Source of the DNA: Parabacteroides gordonii MS-1 = DSM 23371
Lineage (GTDB): Bacteria; Bacteroidota; Bacteroidia; Bacteroidales; Tannerellaceae
Length of the DNA: 64,000 nt
Assembly: GCF_000969825.1 (NCBI RefSeq)
Contig: NZ_KQ033919.1
Coordinates: 1,182,419 to 1,246,418 of the forward strand
Direction: 5' to 3'
The notes under the pieces were generated by a model that made no database searches, had not been told where the DNA came from, and saw only the letters and a program-made list of their open reading frames with translations. This document shows, one piece after another, positions 26,263 through 33,079 of this stretch. The position numbers and the translations under genes are program-made. Within the stretch, counting starts at the first letter, position 1; the number at the start of each line of letters is the position of its first letter.

Positions 26263-27454
26263 GTATATATTCTCTTCCCTCCTGCTGACTGCAACGGCAG
26301 CAAACGCGCAAAATATTATGACTTCCTCGCCTTATTCCATGTTCGGTATCGGTGAGATCGTAACCGGATTGTACGGCTCCAATTCGGCGATGGGTGGGGT
26401 TTCCACCGGGATGCGTCATTCCTCGTTGATAAACACAGAGAACCCGGCCGGACTTTCGGGGCTCGACTCGTGCAGGCTCTTTGCCGAAACGTCCGCCTTC
26501 GCCAAAAGCGAATCGTATAAGTCGAAAAGCGGAAGCAGCGATGCTTTCTCCGGCAACGTATCGGCTTTTGCGTTAGCCGGACGGATCATGCCCCGCTGGT
26601 ATATGGCTGCCGGGCTGACTCCTTACTCGTCGGTCGGTTACTATTTCCAGAGTACGCAGCCGTTGGAAGGTTCGCCCAACTCTTACTATACCAGTACCTT
26701 CGAAGGATACGGCGGTCTTTCCAAGGTGTATCTGACCAATGCCTTCATGCTTTCCAAACATTTGACCGTCGGGGTGAACCTGAATTATATTTTCGGGAAT
26801 ATAAAGGCGTCGGAGAATCAGGGTAGCATGACTGTCGAAAACAAAATGTATACGAATGCCTTTTATGCTGATTTCGGGATCCAGTATCACCGGAATATTG
26901 CCAAGGATAAATCGATTACGCTCGGGGCGGTTTACGGATACAAGCAACATCTGAAGATGGATAATTCGACCATCATAACGAACGGGAACGTGGAAACGGA
27001 AGAAAGCGACAAGAGTTCCTCCCAATATATCCCGCAGTACATGGGGATCGGCGGATCGTTGGTCTACCGGAAATGGACGTATGCGCTCGACTATAAGTTT
27101 CAGCAATACAGCTCCATGATATCCAACGACAGCCGGGTGAAGTTCAAGGATGCACACGAAGTACGTGCCGGAGTCTGTTACTTCCCGAACGGGTATTCTT
27201 CAAGCAGCTATTGGAAACGGATGTCTTACAAAGCCGGACTGGACGTCTCCACCCCTTATATGAACATCAGCGGGCAATCCGGCCTTTCATGGCGGGCCAG
27301 TTTAGGTTTCGGCCTGCCTGTCTCCAACGGACAGATCAACGCCGCCCTCTTCTACGACCGCACCAAACTAAAAAACAATACCTACCAAAAAGACGTCATA
27401 GGGATAACGGTGACTTATACGTTGAGCGAGTTGTTTTATAAGATAAAGTTGTAA
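26249..27454 (+). CDS. outer-membrane beta-barrel protein
   Basis: 401 residues with a signal peptide at about 1-20 (cleavage ANA/QN). The mature part has the start SSPYSMFGIGEI and alternating strands with aromatic girdles, ending in an aromatic-rich strand (TLSELFYKIKL), typical of a FadL/OmpP1-like barrel. It overlaps the DUF4270 gene, and together with kelch and DUF4907 forms the four-family neighbourhood seen across Bacteroidetes. Transported substrate unknown. Confidence 0.82.
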   Translation: MKAIKYIFSSLLLTATAANAQNIMTSSPYSMFGIGEIVTGLYGSNSAMGGVSTGMRHSSLINTENPAGLSGLDSCRLFAETSAFAKSESYKSKSGSSDAFSGNVSAFALAGRIMPRWYMAAGLTPYSSVGYYFQSTQPLEGSPNSYYTSTFEGYGGLSKVYLTNAFMLSKHLTVGVNLNYIFGNIKASENQGSMTVENKMYTNAFYADFGIQYHRNIAKDKSITLGAVYGYKQHLKMDNSTIITNGNVETEESDKSSSQYIPQYMGIGGSLVYRKWTYALDYKFQQYSSMISNDSRVKFKDAHEVRAGVCYFPNGYSSSSYWKRMSYKAGLDVSTPYMNISGQSGLSWRASLGFGLPVSNGQINAALFYDRTKLKNNTYQKDVIGITVTYTLSELFYKIKL

Positions 27455-27466
27455 GGGTTTTCAATA

Positions 27467-27498
27467 AGAAAAGGGGCAGATCAATTAAACCTGCCCCT
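27467..27498 (-). terminator. terminator of the DUF2776 gene
   Basis: Stem AGGGGCAG/CTGCCCCT (27472-27498) with TTTTCTTATT following on the minus strand; 26 bases past the stop at 27524. It probably also serves the convergent barrel gene. Confidence 0.75.
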
Positions 27499-27523
27499 GC
27501 AATATATCAAGAATATAAATTAT

Positions 27524-28570
27524 TTATTTGGAAGACGTTCCACTCTCCAAGATACTGACAATAGAAAATAGGGTAAAACAAATACCACCTAATCCAGCCA
27601 AAACCCTGGCCGGTACGAAATAATATCCATGAACCGAGCCCATTTCAAACAGGAAAGCGGAAAGGAACAGGCAAGTCAGTGCCGTAAAGATCGGAATTAA
27701 CGGTATACGGTTGGATAGCTTGAACTCGTGCCGCCATATCTTCGACAACAGGATCACTTTACTGGATATGCTGAAACAAACTAATCCAAGTCCGATCATG
27801 ATATAGCCGGTAGCACCGCTTGCCGCATTGGCTGTCGCCAGGATCAGGATTATTCCCCAGATAACACACAGGCTACCCATGATCAATACCATGATCGGCC
27901 ATATTTCACGTTCGGTCGGTGAAAAGATATTCCGTATCTGGCGGGCAATAGTGGCGACCAATGCTATCAGGCTGGTACAGATACAAGCCAATCCGATCAT
28001 CACATGTCCGGCCACGAAATATTTGGAACCATGCCCGCTGTTGGCCAGCAACCAGAAAGCCCATATCCAAGCAGCTAGTGCAATCAGCCCGGCAATAGCG
28101 ATCAAGGTCAATCCCTGTGCACGGGTAAACGCTTCGGGCGGGACATCGTGATCCGTCTTTTTGGAATTGACGGTGATCATCGTAAAGCGGGTGGAAGAGG
28201 TAGCCGTAGTAGCCACACAAGCTGTGATCAGCCCTACTCCGCAGATAACATGACCGGCTACGAACGATGAAGTATCGGGCGATTCCATTATATGGATCCC
28301 GATGATCACCGTCAGCAGTGCAGACAGATAACCGAGTGCCGGAAGTGCGTACCGGCTCACCATCCCGAAGGTGTTTATGATCTGCCGGATAATCGTTGCC
28401 GCTGTGGAAAAGAGAGCGATACAGATCATCCCCAGAGAGAATACTACCGGCCCTGCCACAAACTTACCCGGATCTGTTCCATATTCATAAACGAACAAAC
28501 CATAACCGAAACAAAACAAAGCCATCAACAAGGGGATTGCCCTAAATAAAACACTAATGCCGTAATTCAT
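27524..28570 (-). CDS. YhiM-like DUF2776 membrane protein
   Basis: Inner-membrane protein of 348 residues with about ten helices arranged as three repeats, each with the motif FVAGPV, FVAGHV or YFVAGHVMIG followed by GL..ic.al.AtiaRqI. This matches DUF2776, the family of E. coli YhiM (about 350 residues, linked to acid survival). The molecular activity is not known. It lies downstream of the LytTR gene at 28674 on the same strand (103-base gap) and may belong to the LytTR circuit. Confidence 0.8.
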   Translation of the reverse strand: MNYGISVLFRAIPLLMALFCFGYGLFVYEYGTDPGKFVAGPVVFSLGMICIALFSTAATIIRQIINTFGMVSRYALPALGYLSALLTVIIGIHIMESPDTSSFVAGHVICGVGLITACVATTATSSTRFTMITVNSKKTDHDVPPEAFTRAQGLTLIAIAGLIALAAWIWAFWLLANSGHGSKYFVAGHVMIGLACICTSLIALVATIARQIRNIFSPTEREIWPIMVLIMGSLCVIWGIILILATANAASGATGYIMIGLGLVCFSISSKVILLSKIWRHEFKLSNRIPLIPIFTALTCLFLSAFLFEMGSVHGYYFVPARVLAGLGGICFTLFSIVSILESGTSSK

Positions 28571-28673
28571 AGTCTATTTGTTTTTAATTTTCCTCCAAAC
28601 AGACGGAATCACGGCATTGTTTCTCCAATTACATTTTTATAGAATCTTTTTAGTTATCAGGAACAGGATCTAC

Positions 28674-29111
28674 CTATTCCTGCAACGCCAGCCGCCCCAT
28701 AAGGGCAGGCAGGTAAGAATCGCTGATGGGGATCAACTCCTCACCGATGCGTATCCTTTTCCGCTCGATGTAGCTGATATGGGAAAGAGCTACGATATAG
28801 GAGCGGTGTACACGACAGAACAATCCGTCGGTAAGATTTTCTTCAAATCGCTTCAGGCTGACCTGCGAAAGCAAGGGTTTGCCCGTTGTACGATGAATCT
28901 TGACGTAATCGCCATAGCCTTCCAGAAAAAGGATCTCCTCTCTGCGAAGGCGAATGATCTTACTTCCTTCCCGAACAAATATAGGTTGCTCGGTTTGTTC
29001 CTTGTGCAAAACGTCATGCACGTCAGCGAGTGCTTTATCCAACTTCTCAAAATAACCCATCAGGGTGTTCAACGTAGAAGCATCTCCATCGAAAGTAATA
29101 CATTTCAACAT
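28674..29111 (-). CDS. LytTR DNA-binding protein with vestigial receiver
   Basis: 145 residues. Residues about 43-142 are a LytTR domain (IRLRREEILFLEGYGDYVKIHRTTGK, then FCRVHRSYIVALSHISYIERKRI). The first 24 residues (MLKCITFDGDASTLNTLMGYFEKL) look like the first strand and helix of a LytTR-type receiver (MLKCIaiDDE..al..L..Yiek), but the rest of the receiver, including the phospho-acceptor Asp, is missing and the chain jumps to a short linker. It therefore probably acts without phosphorylation. Direct repeats resembling LytTR sites lie just upstream (29156-29208). Confidence 0.8.
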   Translation of the reverse strand: MLKCITFDGDASTLNTLMGYFEKLDKALADVHDVLHKEQTEQPIFVREGSKIIRLRREEILFLEGYGDYVKIHRTTGKPLLSQVSLKRFEENLTDGLFCRVHRSYIVALSHISYIERKRIRIGEELIPISDSYLPALMGRLALQE

Positions 29112-29138
29112 AGTTGATTCTCTTTTTAGTTTACACTA

Positions 29139-29146
29139 CAAATAAA
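29139..29146 (-). promoter_or_regulatory. -7 element for the small LytTR gene
   Basis: TTTATTTG on the minus strand, one mismatch from TAnnTTTG, with a TTTG 17 bases upstream (29164-29167). LytTR-like repeats overlap and precede the -33 region, the position of an activator site. Confidence 0.45.
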
Positions 29147-29155
29147 TAAGAATAT

Positions 29156-29208
29156 TCGGTGAACAAAGGTTAACCACCGATAAATGGTACAACTTGATCG
29201 GTGAATCG
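29156..29208 (-). promoter_or_regulatory. LytTR-type direct repeats upstream of the small LytTR gene
   Basis: Read on the plus strand: TCGGTGAACAA (29156), CCGATAAATGG (29177), TCGGTGAATCG (29198), spaced exactly 21 bases; a weaker fourth copy AGGGTGAAAAA follows at 29220. LytTR dimers bind pairs of about 9-bp direct repeats two helical turns apart. The same element occurs before the kinase gene (31291-31322). Confidence 0.6.
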
Positions 29209-29264
29209 CCCGAAGTGGCAGGGTGAAAAAACTTGCTTTTGTGATGCAGTATTCCACCGGAAAA

Positions 29265-30020
29265 CTATTCCATCAATATCCACTTTTTAAATACAGGCGT
29301 CTTTGTCTTGCTGATAATGATACGTTCGGGAACGGGTAAGGTCAGGTTGACCGACAGGCGACTGCCGAACCAGAGGTCGATATCCTTGATGGATTTACGG
29401 GCGATGATAAACTGGCGGTTGGCACGGAAGAAGTCTTTCAGGTCGAGCTGGTCGCTCAGGGTATCCAGCGTACGGTCTACCGGGTGTTGCTTTCCGTCGG
29501 AAGTATAGGCGGTCACCTTTTCGTTCATCGTATAGAAATAAAGGATCTCCTCAACCTGTAAGGGATAGAATTTGTCGGTGAGCATGATCAGCAGGCTCTT
29601 TATCACATGCCGTTTCTGGATCGTGTCATTCGTTTGCCGGATATGTGCCAGACGTTCTTCCGGGCTGAACACGCGCAACTTACTTAAGGCACGTTCCAGG
29701 GAAGCCAGCGTAACCGGCTTCAACAGATAATCGATACTGCTTACCTGAAAGGCCTGCAGGGCATACTCGTCGTAAGCAGTTGTAAAAACAACGGGAGCTT
29801 CGATCTCTACCTGCTCAAAGATCTTAAAAGCCGAGCCATCTGCCAGGTGGATATCCATAAAGATAATGTCGGGATGAGGTTCTTCCCGAAAATATGCCAC
29901 GCTCTCCTCAATACTCTCCAACTCCGCTATTACTTCGATCGCAATAATGGAGTTCTGCGCCAGGATAGCCTTCAGGCTACCTACAGCAGCAGTTTCATCT
30001 TCAATAATGACAGCTTTCAT
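29265..30020 (-). CDS. LytTR-family response regulator
   Basis: 251 residues from ATG at 30020 (MKAVIIEDETAAVGSLK). Receiver domain with acidic residues IEDE (6-9), phospho-acceptor Asp 56 (DIIFMDIHLADG), Thr 80/81 and Lys 101 (DYLLKP). LytTR domain at about 145-250 (LYFYTMNEKVTAYTSDGKQ, then FFRANRQFIIARKSIKDI). An upstream ATG at 30053 overlaps the kinase stop and lacks similarity. Partner of the LytS-type kinase, 29 bases downstream of it. Confidence 0.92.
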   Translation of the reverse strand: MKAVIIEDETAAVGSLKAILAQNSIIAIEVIAELESIEESVAYFREEPHPDIIFMDIHLADGSAFKIFEQVEIEAPVVFTTAYDEYALQAFQVSSIDYLLKPVTLASLERALSKLRVFSPEERLAHIRQTNDTIQKRHVIKSLLIMLTDKFYPLQVEEILYFYTMNEKVTAYTSDGKQHPVDRTLDTLSDQLDLKDFFRANRQFIIARKSIKDIDLWFGSRLSVNLTLPVPERIIISKTKTPVFKKWILME

Positions 30021-30049
30021 ACAATCTTTTCGTTTCGATAATTCATAAT

Positions 30050-31231
30050 TCATGCTTTGACCGGCGTATCCAGCAAAGGGAGAGAGACTTTGAAGTATTC
30101 TTTCCGGTTGGAGATCGTAATATCTTTCCCGGTCAGCAGCCGGTAACGTCCCCAGAGATTTTTAAGTCCGATGCCGCTGCTATGTCCCTCCTCCACCTTC
30201 GGTTGTACTTTATTGGACACCACCAAAGCATGCTCTTCTGTAGTATAAATGTCGATTTGCAACGGATACTGCTTACTGATCACGTTATGTTTGACTGCAT
30301 TCTCGATCAGGGGCAGCACGCTAAGGATGGGAAGATAGCAAAGCAGAAGAGCGGGAGCCGCTTGTATTGAGAAGAATAGCTTGCCTTCGTAACGCACGCT
30401 CAGCAGATAAGTGTAAGCTTTTACGAACTGTAATTCTTCTGCCAGGGTGACCATTTCTTTCTTGTTGCTCTGTAGGATATAGCGGAACACGTTCGACAGT
30501 TCGTCGAGATAAGTCAGCGTTTGTTCCTTCTCGCCGTTTCGTATCAGCGAATTCAGGCCATTCAGGGAATTAAAGAAAAAGTGGGGGTTGATCTGTCCCA
30601 TCAGGGCGTTATAAGAAGTTTGGAGTTTCTCGGTCTTGAGTTTCTCATATTCCAGCATCATCTGTTGTTTTCCATTCAGCAGGCGTATCAGAAGGACACT
30701 CAACAAGACAGTCAGCAGGATAAGTAGATGTTCTGTCAGGAATGGCCTCGGATGATCTATTCCCCGGCTGAGTGTTACAGCCATACGATGATCGGGCGGC
30801 CCGGGTTTTACTGCCATATCGGGAGCCCGCTCCATAACCGTAAAGCTATCCGCCCGAAACATTTCATCCATCTGCAGGAGATCCGTCATGATGAAACGCT
30901 GTACGCCGGGGTATAAAAGAAACAGTGCCACCCCGCAGACGATCGTCAGTACAGCCGCCAACAGCATCGTTTTATATTCTTTATTATGGAACAGGCGGTC
31001 GCCCAGCTTATATATCTGCGAGTTCAGCATAAACAACAGAAAGGCATACATGAAGAACCAGAACAGGGAATAGTAAAGGAACTCGTCCCCGAACGAATGC
31101 CTGCCACGAAAAGGCAAATCCAGCGACTGCATCTTATAAGTAAGCATCAGCATGGAAAAGTTAACAAACAGGCTTAACAGCACTGACACGATAAAACCAA
31201 TCACCAGATTGTTTTTTACGGAATGTTGCAT
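30050..31231 (-). CDS. LytS/YehU-type membrane histidine kinase
   Basis: 393 residues from ATG at 31231. Four membrane helices (about 8-31, 50-69, 89-108, 168-186). The His_kinase domain has MGQINPHFFFNSLNGLNSLI with the phospho-accepting His 217; the ATPase part shows PLIENAVKHN and SSGIGLKNL. Family members pair with LytTR regulators, as here. The loop between helices 3 and 4 (about 110-165) is likely periplasmic and could sense the signal. Confidence 0.92.
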   Translation of the reverse strand: MQHSVKNNLVIGFIVSVLLSLFVNFSMLMLTYKMQSLDLPFRGRHSFGDEFLYYSLFWFFMYAFLLFMLNSQIYKLGDRLFHNKEYKTMLLAAVLTIVCGVALFLLYPGVQRFIMTDLLQMDEMFRADSFTVMERAPDMAVKPGPPDHRMAVTLSRGIDHPRPFLTEHLLILLTVLLSVLLIRLLNGKQQMMLEYEKLKTEKLQTSYNALMGQINPHFFFNSLNGLNSLIRNGEKEQTLTYLDELSNVFRYILQSNKKEMVTLAEELQFVKAYTYLLSVRYEGKLFFSIQAAPALLLCYLPILSVLPLIENAVKHNVISKQYPLQIDIYTTEEHALVVSNKVQPKVEEGHSSGIGLKNLWGRYRLLTGKDITISNRKEYFKVSLPLLDTPVKA

Positions 31232-31252
31232 AAGAATAGTATTTATAATGGT

Positions 31253-31260
31253 CAAAGATA
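31253..31260 (-). promoter_or_regulatory. -7 element for the LytTR kinase operon
   Basis: TATCTTTG on the minus strand, 22 bases before the ATG at 31231; a TTTG lies 15 bases upstream, closer than usual, which would fit an activator-dependent promoter. Confidence 0.55.
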
Positions 31261-31290
31261 AACCTATTCAGCAGTCAAAGGGAAATCAAA

Positions 31291-31322
31291 CCGACGAAAC
31301 GGACAAAAACATCGGCGAAACG
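31291..31322 (-). promoter_or_regulatory. LytTR-type direct repeats upstream of the kinase operon
   Basis: Read on the plus strand: CCGACGAAACG (31291-31301) and TCGGCGAAACG (31312-31322), 21 bases apart and 9 of 11 identical. They resemble the copies at 29156-29208 (shared CGRYGAA-type core) and lie 30-70 bases upstream of the -7 box. Confidence 0.6.
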
Positions 31323-31337
31323 CCCGCATAAGGGCAT

Positions 31338-31372
31338 AAAAAAAGGTTACCCGCAATGAGTAACCTTTTTTT
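31338..31372 (-). terminator. terminator of rplS
   Basis: Perfect 13-bp stem AAAAAAAGGTTAC/GTAACCTTTTTTT around CCGCAATGA; T-rich on both strands. Confidence 0.85.
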
Positions 31373-31394
31373 ATGGCAATTAAACCCCGAAGGA

Positions 31395-31742
31395 TTAGAA
31401 TCTTCTTTCTTTGATTCTTGCTTTCTTACCAGTAAGAGCACGCAGGTAATACAATTTAGCGCGACGTACTTTACCAAGTTTGTTTACAGTGATGCTTTCG
31501 ATGAACGGAGATTCCATCGGGAAAATTCTCTCTACACCTACGTTTTCAGACATCTTACGAACTGTGAAACGTTTTTTGTCACCATGTCCTGAGATACGGA
31601 TAACTACACCTCTGTACTGCTGGATACGTTCCTTGTTACCTTCTTTGATACGGTAAGCTACTGTAATAGTGTCACCACTCTTGAATGAAGGATATTCCTT
31701 CTTCGTAGCAAACGCTTCTTCTGCAATCTTAATTAAATCCAT
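31395..31742 (-). CDS. rplS: 50S ribosomal protein L19
   Basis: 115 residues, normal length. Signatures [29 protein letters not shown] and [16 protein letters not shown]19 sits at the 30S-50S interface. In many bacteria it follows rimM-trmD; here it is monocistronic with its own promoter and terminator, as in other Bacteroidales. Confidence 0.97.
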   Translation of the reverse strand: MDLIKIAEEAFATKKEYPSFKSGDTITVAYRIKEGNKERIQQYRGVVIRISGHGDKKRFTVRKMSENVGVERIFPMESPFIESITVNKLGKVRRAKLYYLRALTGKKARIKERRF

Positions 31743-31827
31743 TGTTTTATAGCTTTTTAATTGTAATTTTAAACGAAACGCAATATAACGGGCTACTTCT
31801 CCCGACAGAGATTGCGCAAAGCGGATG

Positions 31828-31859
31828 CAAAGTAACGAAAGATTTATTTGATACGCAAA
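31828..31859 (-). promoter_or_regulatory. promoter of rplS
   Basis: On the minus strand TTTG (31856-31859), 20-base spacer, TTACTTTG (31828-31835; one mismatch from TAnnTTTG). Leader of about 80 bases to the ATG. Confidence 0.6.
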
Positions 31860-31889
31860 TAGTTTAAGTAATAATTCACTCGCTATGAC

Positions 31890-32942
31890 CTATTTCTCTT
31901 TATCCGAACGATTGTCTAACCTTACTTTTGCACGCTCTATTGAAAGTCTAAGCTTTTCTTCAAGGATTCTCTTATCCGGTAGCTTAGTTAAATAATCTGC
32001 CACTCTAATATTGCATTTATCCAGTTGCATCAGCTCAACATGCTCCTCACTTTTCCCAGCACAAAGGATCAATCCGATTGGTTGATTTTCTCCTTCCATC
32101 ATTTCATAACGCTCCAACCATCTCAAATAAAGTTCCATTTGTCCTTTATAAGAAGCTTTAAACTGACCCAACTTTAGTTCTACAGCAACAAGACAACGCA
32201 ATCTCCGATGAAAAAACAAAAGGTCAATATAATAATCTTCATTATCAACAGTAATACGTTTCTGTCGGGCAAGAAAAGCAAAATCACCTCCCATCTCAAC
32301 GATAAAGCTTTGCAATTCTGCGATAATAGCCGATTCCAAATCATTCTCCGAATAAGTATCCTTCAATCCCAAGAAATCGAGAAAATAAGGATCTTTGAAT
32401 ACAAGATCGGGAGATAATTTTTCCTCTTCTTTTAATGCTTGAAGCTCGCTGCTGATTGTTTCTTCCGGTTTCTGACTGATAACAGTACGTTCATATAACA
32501 TGGAATCAATGCGTTCACGAAGAATACGAACACTCCAACGATCCATTTTACACATTTCTATATAGAAATCTCGTTTTAAGCCATCTTCAATAGGTAAAAC
32601 CTCTTTAATATGCGACCACGTCAATTGTCTCCACAGTGTAGAGACAATTGGTTTCTCCGGAAATACCTGAAAAAATCGCATACAATGCCGTAATTGTTTT
32701 TCACTCCATCCTTTTCCATATATTAATGTAAGCTGCTGTGACAAAGATGCAACGACCTGCTTGCCATATTCAGCACGCTCATTCTTCAGTATATCCTCAC
32801 TAATTAGTTTGCCTACAGACCAATAAAGCATACTTATTTCTGAATTTACAACGGAAGCGACTCGGAGACGACTTTGTTCGATTAACTGTCTGACATTTGT
32901 CAAAAGAGCAGGACTCTCAAATAAACATTCTTTATTTCCCAT
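31890..32942 (-). CDS. DUF1016/YhcG-type PD-(D/E)XK nuclease
   Basis: 350 residues. The N-terminal DUF1016 domain (about 10-170) carries YWSVGKLISE, YGKQVVASLSQQL and WSEKQLRHCMRF. The C-terminal PD-(D/E)XK nuclease shows YYIDLLFFHRRLRCLVAVELKLGQF, with Asp and ExK catalytic residues, then Q in GQMELYLRWLE. The family is found with restriction-modification and mobile DNA, but the neighbours here are housekeeping genes, so its partner is unclear. A -7 box TATCTTTG lies at 32995-33002 on the same strand. Confidence 0.9.
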   Translation of the reverse strand: MGNKECLFESPALLTNVRQLIEQSRLRVASVVNSEISMLYWSVGKLISEDILKNERAEYGKQVVASLSQQLTLIYGKGWSEKQLRHCMRFFQVFPEKPIVSTLWRQLTWSHIKEVLPIEDGLKRDFYIEMCKMDRWSVRILRERIDSMLYERTVISQKPEETISSELQALKEEEKLSPDLVFKDPYFLDFLGLKDTYSENDLESAIIAELQSFIVEMGGDFAFLARQKRITVDNEDYYIDLLFFHRRLRCLVAVELKLGQFKASYKGQMELYLRWLERYEMMEGENQPIGLILCAGKSEEHVELMQLDKCNIRVADYLTKLPDKRILEEKLRLSIERAKVRLDNRSDKEK

Positions 32943-32994
32943 TTGGATTCTTTATTTCATAGTTAATAATATTATTCCTTTGATCAATCAGATA

Positions 32995-33002
32995 CAAAGA
33001 TA
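32995..33002 (-). promoter_or_regulatory. -7 element for the DUF1016 gene
   Basis: TATCTTTG on the minus strand, 52 bases before the ATG at 32942. No good -33 TTTG. Confidence 0.5.
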
Positions 33003-33047
33003 GATAAAACATTTACTTCACTCAGGTAAAACTTCAACTAATTTTCC

Positions 33048-33055
33048 TATTTTTG
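33048..33055 (+). promoter_or_regulatory. -7 element for the GH3/beta-lactamase fusion
   Basis: TATTTTTG gives a start near 33061, 19 bases before the ATG at 33080. It also argues against the upstream ATG at 33053. Confidence 0.5.
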
Positions 33056-33079
33056 AGGGATAATAATGATAACGTGAAG

